From Plasmodiophora brassicae (lineage: Eukaryota > Endomyxa > Phytomyxea > Plasmodiophorida > Plasmodiophoridae): a stretch of 64,000 nucleotides of DNA. Below, piece after piece: positions 30,434 to 44,900 of the stretch (positions are counted from its first letter, which is position 1; each line of letters opens with the position of its first letter). The translations under genes and the position numbers were made by a program. The DNA is taken from NCBI GenBank assembly GCA_039704465.1, contig JASFAU010000012.1:1-64000 (forward strand), given 5' to 3'. The notes beneath the pieces are model-generated. The model made no database searches and was not told the origin of the DNA. It was given only the letters and a program-made list of their open reading frames with translations.

Positions 30434-32511
30434 TCAGCGAAGTACCTGGACAGGGGTTTCGTCCAGCCATAACGTGTGCATGAAGGTCAGCAAGGATGTC
30501 GTCAACGACACCTTGTACGGGGTCGGGTTCAAGAACCGACGATGGTCGGGACGCAGCGACTGTACTTGCGCCCTCACCCGATCCCGCAGCTCCCGTAGGG
30601 TCGGCTCTGGCCTCGCACGCTTGCCGTCTGCCCAGGCGAGGCGCAACAGGTCCTCAACGCGCGAGGGCAACACGTCGCATCGCTTCTGATGTTCTGTGAG
30701 CCACAGGTATCAGATCACGACTACGCGCGCCACCCGACTCGTCAACCGGAAGATTACCGACTGGATGATTGCATCGGATGCGGCAGTTGGCCACGGGTGC
30801 TGGTTCATGCGCTTGGGCCAGCAGGTCGATGACGGGCACACCTTGCTCGTTGAACAACCGGTAGGCCGTCTTGCGACCTGGGATCGTGACCTTCCCAATG
30901 TCAGCCGATACCTTGATCCGGGGATGGCCGTTGATCTCCACGAGCTTGTAGACGCAACCGAGCGCCTAAGCCATGAACGTCAGATGGCCGGGTGGGAGGA
31001 CGGAGCGCTTGGCGCGTATCGACTGACTGGCTGTTTCTGACACGTAACGAGGTGCGTTCCAATGCCGAAACTATCTGCATACACAAACGTCAACGCAAGG
31101 TGTACGACGTGCGGTGGCTGATGAACCGATTGAGTGGCCCTGAACAGTAAGGGACTGCAGGACGTCTTCATTGATGTCGCTACTGGCTACAATTGTCAGG
31201 TTCTCGAAGGGAACGCCGAACCTGCGTCCTGGTGTCAGATACCCCAGTGGACCGTATCCCCCAGACATGTACCGATCGCTGATGTCGATGAATGCCTTGC
31301 GACATTCGTTGGAGAAGTATGCCAGGTCCCCAGAATCCAGACGCAGGCCGACTGGCTTGTATCCAATGTCGTGCAGCGCCAACGCCACCGCAAGGAAGTT
31401 GTACAGACCGCTGTCCAGCACGGTATACGTGTCGATCAGGGCGAGGAACCCGTTGGGAAACGCTTGCGCGTAGCTGATAAAAGCGGCCAGCTCGCTCGTG
31501 TTCGTGCTCACGCCGAGCCGGTCGCGATAGGCAGTGCACAGCGCCGCGAATTCGACAGGCTCCCCCGTAGGCGACACGATCGTCGTCGTCTTCAGGTCGT
31601 CCATCGACGTGAAGCTTGACACGAACGCGTGCGCATGGGTCCCCTTCACCTCGATGTCGAACAACTTCCCAGCCAGAACGTTGCTGGTGGCATTGAACTG
31701 TAGCGAGACAGCACGGTAAACAACTCGGCACGTGGATGGCGTTCAGACGGAATACACACCCCACCCATGTAGGCGTAACGCGAAGCAGACATGCCGCCAT
31801 CCGGCCCTACAGGGTCCCTCCGTTCATGCTCTAACCGTAGCGTTCGGGAGCGCGGTGAATACCTTGGGCGCGGCGCAGGCCAAACTCCAGCAGCGCGGTG
31901 CGGTCGCCGACCACTTCGCGATGCCTGGCGGCGTTCGTCGTGATCAGCGACGCGAAGTTCACGAGGACGAGGAACGTGGTCTCCATCAGCTGCGCCAGCA
32001 GCAGTGGACCTGCCCGACGGATAAGCAAGTCCTCGGAACGGCGGCGGCGGCGCGCGGCTGCACCTTCAACGCGGATGAGAGGGACCCTGGGGAAGACGAC
32101 GGTTCCCTCGTCGATGGCGTAGATGCGCAGCCGCCGGGCATCCAACGTTGCCAGGTAGTCGAAGAAGGCGCCATCCATCATCGGATACTTGCGGCGCAGG
32201 TGGGCGATGTCGCTTTCCGAAAATCGGTACGAGTTGACGAAGCGCAGGCACTCGGACAGGCCGGCGAACACAGTGTACTCGCTGGGGGGAAACGGTCAGA
32301 CGTGATCCAGCGCGCATGCAACGGATACAGAGCACCCGTTGAACGGGTTGTGCCGGAAGAACAGGTCGAACACGGCCAGGTCGTCGTGGCGCCCAGCGCG
32401 CCAGTAGGCGTAGGCCATCGAGATCTGGTACAGGTCCGTCAGCAGCGGCGTGACAAAGGGCGACGTTGGCGCGTCATCGCGGTCCACGACGGGCGACGCC
32501 GCTGCCACCAT
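30434..32511 (-). CDS. NAPRT: Nicotinate phosphoribosyltransferase
   Basis: Multi-exon gene, ATG at 32511. The protein shows [15 protein letters not shown] and FFRHNPFNG (exon 1), [12 protein letters not shown] after the 32281-32334 intron, [104 protein letters not shown] and [11 protein letters not shown]. It ends with [12 protein letters not shown]. It converts nicotinate and PRPP to nicotinate mononucleotide, the first step of Preiss-Handler NAD salvage. Every conserved block joins in phase across introns of about 50-60 nt. The length is normal for the family. Confidence 0.92.
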
Positions 32512-32845
32512 CAAAAACGCCCCGAGCAATACCGATTCGGCGCCAGACGTGACGGGCGGGACGGTGCAGCAGTTGGTCCGATGCCACGCCGCACTTCACC
32601 ATTCCCCGTTACCATCTGGGCAGACCGTGCGACCAAGTTCCAAGCACAAAAAGCGGTCCCGACGGTGGCCGGCGCGCGCCGGACGCGTCATTTTTTGGCC
32701 CGCGGCGCGCGCCATTATTAGCTCAGGCCACACGTCTCCCCGATTGAGCATTAGGCGGGGGAACATACCAGGCAAGTCGATAACGTTTCACGTGGGGTAC
32801 AGGCGGAATTTAGACACGGTGTCCAGGCTCGGGGGGCAGCGCCGA
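32512..32845. other. Short intergenic region upstream of NAPRT
   Basis: 334 bp between the NAPRT start and the VPS35 stop, both on the minus strand. It must hold the NAPRT promoter. A GC-rich inverted stretch near 32680-32715 (GGCGCGCGCC and GCGGCGCGCGCC) is the only structure noticed. Confidence 0.4.
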
Positions 32846-35469
32846 TCACGCTGCGAAACCATCGCCGGCGTCATGCGAATATGTCGAAACACCGTCCTTG
32901 GCCTTGATGCGATCGACGATCTGGTCGAACTGGCCCTTGATGGTCTTGGTGGCCCGCCCATCCTCCAGGTCGGCAAGGTGCTCCTGGACGAGCTCGACGA
33001 CGTTCTTTATGCGCTCTGCGTTGATGCACTGGACCTCCTTCTCGAAGAAGTGCACCATGTCGTCCAGGATCTCGATGAGCAGCTCGGCCTGCTCCTGCGC
33101 GTTCATCACGTTGTTCGAAATCTTGATCGCACGCTGCAGCGCCGACAGGACCGCTTCGCCCCTGTTCTTTCCGCCGCACTTGGAGGTCCACAGCATGTGG
33201 GCGCACAGGCACAGGCCTCGCACCTGGTCCCGCTTCTTCAGCAGGCGCGCAGCGTGCTGCGTCACCTTGCTGCTCAGTGTGTCGTACGATTCCTCAGACA
33301 GCGCCGACAGGTGCTGGATCGTGCCAGCGAACAGCTGCACGGCGGCGTGCTGCTCCTTGGAGTTCGCGATCTCCTCCTCGTACGTCATGAACGCCTGCGT
33401 CATGAACTCGTAGGTGATCTCCTCGAAGGCGCATCGGTCGGACGCGAGGGCCGTCGCCAGGAATATGCGAACGGCGACCTGAGGCGACGTTGACGCAATG
33501 GACGAGATCAGCTGGTGCACGACGCGGAACACGTTCTTAGACTTGACAGCCTGGTCCACGTCCTCCCGTTGTTCGCGTTCGAACACTCGGGGGATCAGGC
33601 GCAGGCAACTGAACGCGAGGGCCGGCATCGTGAATGGCATTCGAGTCGGCCCGCCACTGCACAGTTGCTTCTTCGCCATTTGCAGCAACGCGAACTGGGC
33701 GTCCGTGTTCGACGCGTTCAGCAAATGGACCAGGCGGGCGACATCATGCTGCTCGGCCTCGAACTCGTATTTCAGCGAGTCGTCCAGGGGCGGCGTGTCA
33801 TCCAGATCCCGCAGCAGTGGGGCAATGTACTCGAACAGCGTGGTCGCCTTGCCGAGGTCGGTCAGTGGGGCACCCGCTTCCAAGACGGACTGCACGAACA
33901 CGTTAGCCCCGTGTTGGACGATACGGGCAGGAACGTACCTGAACGATGGAGTTGGCGACCTGTTTCCTGTTCTCGAAATCCAGGTATTGCAGAACGTTTG
34001 CGTAGTGCGCCAGGTCAAGCACGCGAGTGGAAACCGTCTCCAGAGGTACAGTCAGCAGCTTCACGACGTGTCGTACGCCTTTGGCGGGGGCGGTCTTTGA
34101 CCCTGTGGATTGCAGCGTCACGGCAACGTTGCTGAGGATGTCGTCGATGTAGGACAGGCGGTCGGGGTAGACTTTCGACGCAAAGTTGATCAGGGCGACC
34201 TGCAACGATAGGACGTCTGGCACGGGCATGCCCTCCTTCGTCTGCATGATGGTCTTGGAGTAGTCGCGGAACATGGCGAACATCTCGAGGTCGTCCGGTA
34301 TGGCGTGCGGCGACTGCAGCGCGTACGACGACAAGCGGTTCATCAGGCTGATGACGATGTCCTTCGAGTTGACCTTCGGCTGCAGCTGAGAGATGGACCC
34401 GAGGAACGTCTCAAGCGTCGCCAGGTGGTATTCGTCGGGGAACACTTGGATGATGCAATCCATCAAGTACTCCTGTGCGATCTTGTCCTTGCAGTTGATG
34501 ACTTGTTCGAGCAGGCGCGGCAGGACGACCTCTTTATACGTCGCCAGGTCGATCGATTCCAGCTGCGATAACCGCACCAGGTTCGTCCCGACCAGCATCC
34601 GCAGGTTCTGCCGTTCACGCTCCCGACGTGCCCGATCCCGGTTCGCTCCTTGGTGCTGCATGCGAACCCACAGCCGGTTGACCTCGCTGAAGTTCTGGAG
34701 CAGAAACTCGATTGCATCTTTGACAGGCTTGGGGTCGCTGGGTGCGCCACTCAGGGAGAAGGCCGCACGACGATTGAAACAGGACGATTACCTCAAGTCG
34801 ACGCCCTGGAGGGCCGTGTTCACATCCGGCAGCTTGTCCTTGGAGCACTGCGTCAGGTAGGATCGCAGGAACAAGCCGCGGGTCGGGTGCTGGACGCCTT
34901 TGCACAGCTCGACGAGGTCGAACAGTATGTCCATGGCCGGGCTCGTCTGCGTGCGGATATAGATGCAGCCGACGAGAACGAGCAGGTACAGACGAGGGAT
35001 AATGTTACCCGCGTGCTGCACCTTCTCGTACAGGTTCGACTTTTTATCCGCCGCCAAGTGCACATCCTCCAAGTAGGCCTCCAGCGACCTGCACGTGGCA
35101 CCCCGCGTTTAGGAACGTGGCTCGCCTATGGGACGCGGAACGTTGGCCTACCTGAGCTCGTCGGTGACGCTGATGTACAGGTCGTAGTAGTTCTGTGGCG
35201 ACAGCTTCCCGGTGCGCAGCTCGTAGATCATGTCGGTGGCGAACTTGATCGCGTCGCCCGTGTGCCCTTCATCGATGGCGCGTTTCATGTAGAACGCGTT
35301 CCGCTTCACGTTGTTGTTGGCCTCGTCCAGGATCCGGTCCTGTTCGTCGCCGCCCGCGAGACTCGACCGCGACCCGGGCCGTCCCAACGTGGCCGCACCG
35401 CCCGACGACTACAGCGGGGTCAGCGCGCGAATTTCCGTCGCCACCACCCACCGAGCGCCCGCCTACCAT
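32846..35469 (-). CDS. VPS35: Retromer subunit VPS35
   Basis: Blocks typical of VPS35 follow in order: DEANNNVKRNAFYMKRA, ELRTGKLSPQNYYDLYI, NFSEVNRLWVRMQHQG, MLVGTNLVRLSQLE, LLEQVINCKDKIAQEYLMD, IIQVFPDEYHLATLE, and the C-terminal helical solenoid ending near LIEILDDMVHFFEK. It is the scaffold of retromer, which sorts cargo from endosomes to the Golgi. The start codon ATG (35467-35469) stands alone in its coding exon: a 58-nt intron (35409-35466) follows it directly, and the next exon resumes in phase with Ser-Ser-Gly-Gly. Without that intron the frame has only a TTG. Further short introns fall near 33900-33950, 34660-34790 and 35080-35150. Confidence 0.93.
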
Positions 35470-35914
35470 GGTCGTCGTGTCGGACGCCGTTCACCGGGGG
35501 ACGCACTCGCGACCGTCGCTCGGTGATCGTGCCGCCCCAAAACCGAACGCCGAAATATAACGCACCGACTGTCGCCCTGTGTCGGCAACCCCGGCGGACG
35601 TGACGCCCCACAGCCGGGTCCTACGCGGGGCGCCAGTCACGCACTTTGCAGCTCGCACGCGGCGCTCGCGAACAACGACGTGCCGGGGGAGGGGGGGCGT
35701 CATGCATTGGCCAATTTGACGTGCGGAACGATGCGAATTTTCTGACGGGCAACGAGCGGGCCATGTCGCGCGCTGCAAACGGGATTGGCCGGTGGGGCTG
35801 TCTCGGTCGCGCATGCGGGATCCTGCCGTGCAGGTCGGCGAAGCGCCTCCAATAGTGCGTGCGTACTGCGTACCGTCAAGGGCCCAGGGGGACGACAGCA
35901 ACGTCGCCTCAGCG
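35470..35914. promoter_or_regulatory. Divergent promoter region, VPS35 / TRRAP
   Basis: 445 bp between divergent start codons (less if TRRAP starts at the in-frame ATG at 35813). It holds a G-rich run near 35688 (GGGGGAGGGGGGG) and no recognised gene. Both promoters must lie here. Confidence 0.45.
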
Positions 35915-38900
35915 ATGCCGTCGGCGGCGGCGACTGGCGCCGACGTCAGCGACCTGACCGCCCTGATCAACGCGCTGTCGGAGGGTAAGGACCCGGCGGC
36001 GGCCGCCCATGCGATCGGCCTGGTCTGGACGCCGAGTCTGCTGGCGATGCCGAATCCGGACCTGGAGCCCATCTCCAACGCCATCGTCAACGCGTGCTTG
36101 CAGTTACGGCGCCGCGTCCCACGTCAGTGTTCGTTTGCTGACGGAACGCTGGACAGAGTCCTGGACGATTACGCGCCCGAGTTCATCCCGACCGGGCAGC
36201 GGCATCGTGTGCGCCGCGCGATCCTGTCCTGCCTGCACGATCGCGTTGCGTTCCTCGGGTCGCTGCCCGCGCCGACCTTATCGTCGCTGACATCCGCCTG
36301 CCTCGCCATCATGACGTCGGATAACGAGGACAACGGCGTCTTGGCCTGCAACATCGTGGCGCGTCTGTTCGCGTCGCACGGCAGCGCGCTCGGCGCCGCG
36401 ACGGCCGCCGACGCGTTACGTTTCGTGGAGACGTCGTACCGGAATCTGCCGACGATGGCCAACGACCAGCATTCGTCGTCGCCTGTGGTGATGCGCAGCG
36501 CCCAGTCGCTTCGCATCCTGTCGTTGTGCCCGAATCTGCTACGCGGCCTGATGGCGACGCACGAGGCGGCGCTGATGGAGGCGCTCCCGGCGCTGCTGGC
36601 CGTCATGCACAAGGCGCTCAAGTTCAACCTGAGGCAGAACAAGGCCAATGTTCGCGCCTGCCACCTGCTGATCAGCGTCCAGGCCCGGACGCTGTCGTTC
36701 ATTGCCGGGCTTGTTCGCGTGCAGGCGCCGGCGACCAGGGACCTGCTCCTCCCGCTGCAGGACACGCTCTGCACGAGCACTCGCCAGCTCTTGCTCGTCT
36801 GTGGGTCTGACCGCGAGAACGTCCTGGAAGCGTTACGCGCTCTCGGCGGCAGCGAGTTACGTCGCGGCGTCTACCGGCACCTGAACGTGTTCCTGGATAC
36901 GGCCGTTCTGCTTGGGCGCGGCGCGGATCCCGTTCGGCATCGGGCCATGCACGAGCTCGCCCTGGAGATCATCAGCGACATCGTCAAGCGGGCTAGCGCC
37001 GAAGGCGAACTGAATTCGCTCGGGCAACTCGCCAACATCATCCACACGTTCGCCCTCAACGTCCACGATCGGACCCTGCCGGCCAACATGCAAGTCATGT
37101 CGCTCCAGGTCGTACTGGCTCTGGTGGAGAACATCTTCAGGTAACGCCATTCGCACACGCCCTTGCTCCCCTCGTTTGCCTGACCGCTTTCTCAGAGTTA
37201 GCACAACGAACCGAGTCGATCGGCCTGACGTCGCTGGGTCAGTGGCGGCTGGTGGCGCTGTCGACGACGACATGCAGACGAGGGGTCGCCACCTTCTCGT
37301 CCGGATCTTCCAGATGCTGGTCGTGAAGGTGGAGTCGCTCGCGGATGCAATCCCCAGGCTGGTGGATGAGGACGACGGGACAGCGCCGGTGAATGACGTG
37401 CTCGCTCTCGAGCAGCTCCTGCAGGTTATCGTTCGTGACCTACAGACGCTGCTGTGGCGGATAGCAAACATCAGCGGCGCCCTGGGATCGAAAGGCGGAT
37501 GGATGTTCAAGATTGACGAGTGCCGGCTTGTGTCCCGTTTCATGCGAGGTGCTTTGCGCTGTTTCGCTCTGTTTGAGCTGACCAGTTCCGAGCCCACGTC
37601 TTCACCTCCACCGCCAGCGGTCGACGTGTCTGAACCCTCATCCGAGGGAGGCGCGTTGGACGGATCCAAACGGCCGTCGCCGATTGTCCCAGTTGCGTCG
37701 GCCGCCTCGTTTGTCGAGAGGTTTGCGAACGTCTTCGTTGTAAGTTTGCGCTGAGAACATTGTTGGTGGGAGTTCGTGACGGTCGTGTCGTACAGAGCCT
37801 GGACCCGGCGAGTTTCAGGCGCGTCGTGGGCGTTGACATTGGGCACCTGTTCGAGGCGATGGTGAAGTACGAGCGCCTGCCGCGTCTGGTCATTCCGCAG
37901 CAGTTCCTGGGCAACCCGTCCGTATCGAAGATCTTCGCCGACATCGTCATGATCTTTGTCCTCGAACGGTTGGAGGACATGGGCGCGCCGACCGCCGCCG
38001 AGTTGCGCCCTAATGCCACCGACGAGGAGAAAACGCGATCGGCAACGGCTCTGCTGCTCTTGAACATGTTCCGTATTGTGGCCGGGTCGTTATCATTGTA
38101 CGCGGACAACGAGGACGCGCTGCTGCCCTACATGGCGCGTCTGGTTCGCCGCTCCGTCCGACTCGCGCTTCGCTGTCGCTACAAACAGCATTATCTGTTG
38201 ATGCTTCGGCACCTGTTTCGGAGCATTGGTGGCGGGAAGTTCCAGCGGCTCTACGAGACCTTCGTCCCGTTGCTTCCCGAACTGCTTGCTGGCCTGTCGT
38301 CACTCCAGGACCAGGCGCAGAACGATCAGCCGACCCGTGAACTCGCTGTCGAACTGTGCCTAACGGTCCCTGCGCGTCTGTCCACGCTACTGTCCTACAT
38401 TCCGCTCATGATGCACTCGGTCGTTCGGGCGCTAGAGTCGCGCGATGACCAGGTAGCCGCTGTTGTGGGCACGGTTCCAGGGTTAGTCGGCATCTTACTG
38501 TGCAACACAGGTCGTCAAGATCGGTCTTCGGACGTTCGAGTTCTGGGTTGACAAGCTGAACCACGATTATCTGTTCGTGAACCTCGCTTCCGAAATATCG
38601 TCAGCGATGCGATCGCTATGCGCGTTGCTTCGCCCGTCCCCAGCGCCGTTCGGGGCCGCTGCCCTGTCCCTCCTGGGCAAACTCGGCGGCCGGAATCGTC
38701 GCTTCCTGACGGACCCGATGGCGCTGCCGTATCGAGACAACGTTCACGAAGGCCTGTCGTTCCGTCTGCTCATTAACAACCATCGCGTTTCGTTGCCGTT
38801 CTCGGCGATCCTGGGGAAGGCTGTTGAATGCCTGCGGCAGTCGACGAACCTGCACAGTGGCGGGTTCGACGTCCATGCGCTGAACCTAATCAAGGCCTGC

Positions 38901-41900
38901 GTCCCGTGCATATTCGACATTGATCCGTCCGTACCCATCGACATGCATCGACTCCCGGTATCCCAGCCACCTGCGGCGGCCCCACGTACACCGTTCTCTA
39001 TGGTCGACGGCGCCGACGACGATGTGGATGCTGGCCCGGTCAGTCTGCCTGACAATGCGGAACAGGAGATGGTCATGATCGTTCGTCGGCGCCCGAAACT
39101 GGACGCGCTCGACGTTGCCGCCAAGCGCCTGATTGAGGGTCTGCTGCTGATTGCAGCAGGTGGGCGCGCCCAACCGGGTCCCGCACGTGAAGCACAAGTC
39201 TACCTGGAGCGCTTGATCCGATTCTTTGCGCTAACGTACGCGCTGGACCCGCGCCCCCTCCCGCCGCCCGCCTCGGCAATGACGTCTGGCGGTCTGCTGG
39301 AAAGCGAACGCCAGGTCGTCATACAAGCGCTCGTTGACCAGCTCATGGAGCCTTCGACGTTCGCGAACGAGCGCCTGCATGCCGCAATGCTCGATGCTAT
39401 TGAGATGTTCGTCGATGAGCTCATTGTCCTGTTTGGTGTCGACGGAGCCTCCGACTCGGCCGCCATTGACGCCCTGCTCTTACGGCTTATGACCGCTTGT
39501 TACGGGCGCTCCATTGCCAGCCGTACGGCCGGAGTTGCAGGCCTGTCCATTCTCGTCAGGTACAGGTTCGCGTGACGAAAAGCGCTTATGCGGCTGTTGA
39601 TTGTCAGCGTAGGCGATTGGATGAAAGGTGGCTTGCCGGGCATACGATCGAGGTTGCCAACGCGCTGATTGCAACGCTCGGCGAGCAGACGGCTTCGTAC
39701 CAGCAGTTGCGGTACTATGACCCCGAAGATGAAACCGACCTGGTTGACAGCGAGCGTTCAACGGATGAATCGTTCGACACCGAGGCGCCAACGGAGCGGA
39801 CGGCTGCCCTGATCGAGGTTGCCGAAAACAACCTGCTTGCTATCGTGGACGCGTTCCTGGATCAGGACCCAAGCAATGACGCCATTCTTGTCAACGAAAT
39901 GGCGGCGCACCTCAGCGACCCGTTGCCGTCCTGTCGTTATATCTGCCTCCGGTTGATGGAACACGTCGCCGAGCGCCGTGAGATCCACCTGGGCACCCTG
40001 CTGTCACCGATCCTGGACAAACTGGCCGAACCCGTTCTGCACCGAACGCTGTCGAAGGTGGCACCATCGATGCGCGTCGGGTACGTCTGGTCTGCGTGCC
40101 TTGCACTGCGATTGCGCCCGTCCCTCGTTCCTCCTGACCAGCTGGTCACATTGGTCCGCGATACGATCGAATCATTGAAGGCAGGGCGCTCCTCGAGAAA
40201 CCGGCAGCCTATGGGACGCGCATCATCCCTGGAATTCTCGCGATTAACGGTTAGTCAAGGTTCGTGTCCGGCAAGCTGGCTGACTGCTAATCGAAATTGT
40301 CAGGTCGAGTACATTTCCCTGATGGCCGTTACGGTTTCGTCAACGCCGCTGAGCTCCAACGACGACCTGCGTAACGCTGTCGTTCAGTCGCTGTTCAATG
40401 CGCTTGTTGATCGAAACTCTGGGTCGCGCGTCGTCGTCGCCGCCAAACGTGGCCTTGCCATTCTGTGCCGACACCACAAGTTGCCGAAGGCGTTGCTTCG
40501 CAACTGCTTGGAGCCTGTGCTTCGCAATCTGGCGGATTCGTCGACGTTGACGATGCCATTGCTGGACCTTCTGGAGCACCTGCTGCAACTTCTTTCGCAC
40601 TGCTTCAACGTGACGCTGGGGCGCACGCTTCTCGATCACCTGTTTTTCTTCAGTGAAGCCATCAAGCAGATGCTGACCGTCCCGCAGCCGGTCGCCCTTC
40701 CTGCGCTCTGCAAACCGGGTGACGAGGTTCGCCTTCCCTGCCGCCTACTGGATCTATTCCATCGGCTTCCTCCTGGTACGCTGCGATGTGCAATCTCGCC
40801 GGCCTCCTCTGACGTGTTTGTTTAGCACCACGTCAGTTCCTGACAAAACTTGTCATGGCGGTTGTGTCGCTTGAGTCCATGCTTCCTCTGCTTCGCGTAT
40901 TCGGTGGGCACAGCGTCCTGCAGCCGTCACCCTTCCGACCTCCTCTTCTTCGGTTCGTCTGCAAGTACGCCGCGGAGGCTGTCGCGTTCTTCCTAACCCC
41001 CAAGAATCTGGTCGATCGGCGCCTGTCGCAGCTGTTCCTCGAGATCTTGGCGTCGCCGTCCTGCGGGGTCGTCTGCGAAACCCTCATCATGCTGTCCGAC
41101 CAACTCCTGGCTGCGTCGTTCAACATTGAGCAGTCGCAGCAGACGCAGGCGCAGCAGATGCAGATCCACAGGCAACAGCAGCGCCAGATGCGGATGCAGG
41201 AATCTGGCGGTGCCGACAATGCCATGGACATCGACAGTGCGCACGACGTGCCTGATACTGAATCCGTCCAGCGGCGTCAGATCCCTGAGAAAGCGGTCGA
41301 AGAGCTGGAGCTGCAGGGCGTCAACATTGTGTACCAGTTGGTCCAGTACCGTCCGCTCTGGCTGGCGCAGCCGGAAGCGTCGCGTATCGTGCAGGCCGTG
41401 TTCCAGTCGTGGATGGCCCAGTCGAACATGTCGATCGTTCCCGATACGCCAACGGAGCAGGTTGTGAAGCGGATTCGGCTCGCTCATTGCTTGGTGTCTT
41501 GTAAGTCGTGCCTGCTATGGGTCGGTGGTAGTCGTCACCTGACAGCGATACAGATTGGACATCGCGCCTGGATCCGTCCCTGTCCACAGGATCAAGCCCA
41601 CATTCTGCAACATCGTCCATGCCAATCTCGACGCTGTGGATGCTGCTGTCGGCGACGGGCACGAAGGCTCCGGTCGATTTCGCATTCATCGACGCGTTCT
41701 TCATGGACGAGATCGCGCTGGGCCTCTCGATCATGAAGCTGGCCGCTGTCGTGCGCGACTTTGTCGCGAACGTCCTCCCGCCCGCCTCGACACCGGACCA
41801 ACCGTCGCATTCCACGTTCACGAATGCGGACCGGTGCGCTGGCATACGGCTGCTCCTTCTCCCGATTGCCCGCCTGCGTCCCGAGCGCGAGGTCCGCTCG

Positions 41901-44900
41901 ATATTCAGCAGCGTGGTCGGCCCGCTGATCGACAACGCCGACAACGAGTCGCATTCGATCGGCGTCAAAGTGGAACTCGCGACCCTGTTCGCCGTCTTGA
42001 TCGAGCGGGCGCATGACCTGTTCAAGATTGGCACGCTGTCCCAGCTGTCTTCGTTCGCCCGTGCACAGCTGGGCGTCCAGCAGGTGCCATTGTTGCCAAC
42101 GATTTCCGGCGACGAATCCGCGCTTCAGGCGGCCACGCTCCTTCTGCTGGTTCGCACGGCGATCGCCAGCCGCTCCTCGAAACGCTGTGCCTACCTTGGA
42201 CTGTACATTCGCGCGTTCCGCTGTGCCAGGACGCATGACGTTTGCAAGGACGCGCTCGACGCCCTGGCGACGTTCTTCCACCAGTCGTTCGACGAGCTGG
42301 CCCTGGAACCGCCCAAGTCGCAGGCGGCGCACGAGTTCGCCCAGCTGCACCCGTTCACTGCATCCGACCAGCCCGAAGCGGATGACGATGTCCTCCTGAG
42401 CGGCCTGTTCGCTGACATTGATGTTCCCGCTTGGGTGGTCCTCACCGGACGCGTGGCATCGAGCTCGCCGGCGAACGCCCTGGAGGTACCGTCCGGTTCC
42501 CGTTGTCGTCGTCTGTCGCGACAGTATCCATTCATTGTGTGCTCGACAGGTGTTCCGCCACGTCCTGCGGTGCGACGCGCTCTTCGTTCCGTACCTGTCT
42601 CATCTGGGCGATGCCCTTATACAGGCCGTCCCGCTCTCCGCTGACCTGGCGAACCGGCAGACCGCGTTCCCTGATCGGGAGCGCGTCCCTGTTATTCTCG
42701 ACATGGTCGACCAGCTGTTCCTGTGGTCGTCGGTTGCTGCCGTGCACAACGCCGAGTTGCCGGCCTCGCCGTCGCCCCCGAAACGCCAGAAGGCGCCGTC
42801 GAAAACGCGCCGGACGTCGTCGAGGTCGTCGTCGCCTCGATTCCACCTGTCGACGTCGAGCCTCGTGTCGTCCCATCGTTGGGTTGCGTCCGCCCCGTCG
42901 GCAACGGTCGTCATTGGCATTCTGATCGAGACGTTCAAGCGATGCCTGACGGCGCAGCAACCAGCGACACAGGCCGTATCGTCTCGGATCATTACGACGC
43001 TGGCGACGGCCTCGTCCGTGTGGCCAACGGCGTCGTTTGCGGCGCTGGACGATGTCATCGCCCCGCTCGTTTCCCATCTGGACGGTGCTTCGCTCGTCCA
43101 TGTGCTCAAGCTGTTCGATGCGCTGCTGGCGGGTCGCAGCGCCCCGTTCCTGTCGGAGTCGGACATCCGAACGGTCATGATCGATGGGATCATCGGCCGC
43201 GTGTTTGCCGTTCCCGTCGATGACGCGCTGCTGGAGGCGTTCCAGTCGTTCCTTCGTCGTCTGGAAGCGACGCTGCCTGCCGCCGGCGCCGACGGCGAGG
43301 ACGTCGCCCCGATCTACGCGTCGTTGTGCAAGGGGATCGCCGCCGGGATCCAGCACAAGGACGTTGACACGCTGCGCCTGACGCTCTCCGCTCTGGACCT
43401 GGCGTCGTTGCGGACGCCCCTGTTCTTGCCCGGCCTGAACGCGGCGCTGGCGGCGGCACAGCATACGCTCATGCGACGATGCCTGCAAGCGTCGTCGGCT
43501 GCCGTGTCGGGCGCGTCGGCGTCGGTCAAGAAAGCGCAAGGGCCATCGGGGTCGTCGGCCGCCGCCACCGGCCAGCAGCATGACAAACCCGCCCTCCTGT
43601 GCTCGCTCCGCCTGGTGGAACGTCGGGCGCCCAGCATGCGAGAGCAGCGTAAGCAGGTACGCTGCGCGCACCCGTCAACACGTGCCACGATCGGTTAACG
43701 CGCTGTGTCAGGTTCTGCAGACCATGCTGCACCTGATCGACAAGAGCGAGGACTTCGACATCGTCTCGTCCGTCGTGGTCATCGTCTGCGGGTGGATCTC
43801 GGGGAAGCACCCGCTGCCCGACCTGACGCTGAAGGAGAAGTGCAACCTGCTCGTCCGCATGAGTCGGTTCGAGGAGTTCGCCCACAGCGGCGGCCTGGCG
43901 GACGACGGCACCGGCGTCCTCATCCGGCTGTTCACTGCCGTCCTCGACGTGCTGCACAGCGAGGTGAAAGAGGGGGCGCCGAACGCCGCGCTGCTGAAGC
44001 TGCTGGCACGCCCCGTCATGGGCGTCCTGCGATCCTCCGAGCCCGACATCCACGCCCGCATGATGCGGTACCTGGAGGCGTTGGCGGGTGCGACCGTGGC
44101 CTCCCGCCTCGAGTTCATCTTTGAGACCTCGGGATGGGCGACCGTCGCCGACCGGTTCTGGCTGTCGCACGGCCTCGAGATGATCCTGTCGCTGGCGCAC
44201 GCCGACGCCCCTCTGTTTCTGTCGCAGGAGCACTCCCGGCTACGCGTCGGGAGCCTGTCGTCGGAGGGCGGCCCCGCTGCGATCACCAGTCAGCGGCAGG
44301 CGCTGGGCAAACAGAAGGACTTTATTGCTATGCTGACCGCAACGAAGGCCGGCGCTCTGATCGGCCCGATGTATCGTTTGGCGCTGGCCGACGACAGCCT
44401 GGCCCGCCTGTCCTGGGAGCGCATCTTCCCGATCGCCTGGAGTCTGGTCGGTCGTCCCCACTGCTCGTCGGTCGGCGTGCACTTAGACAGTTGCTTAGGT
44501 CCCCGCTGGCGACCAGCCTGGTGTGACGTCTGTGCTGTCGCGCGTCCTGTCCCGCGACGATCTGCTCAAGCAGCTCCGCTACCGTCCGAATGTCGTGCAC
44601 GCCCTGCTGGCGTCGTTCGACAGATGCGATCGCCCGCCCGACCTGCGCCCCGAACTCATCTCCTACCTGGGGCGAACGTTCGGCGCGTGGCACTCGGCGT
44701 CCGCCCTGCTGGATCGGCTGGTCCTGCACCCGCCGATGCAGCCCGGCGTCGCCGCCGACCACGCCCTGGCCGTCCGCGCCCTAATCGAATTGCATTCCGA
44801 GCTGTCCGAGCACGACGTCATCGCTGGCATCGTCCAGATACGGGCGGTGTCCCCGTTCACACGTGCGGCGACCGCTCTGGAGCAGTACGGCCTGTGGCCG

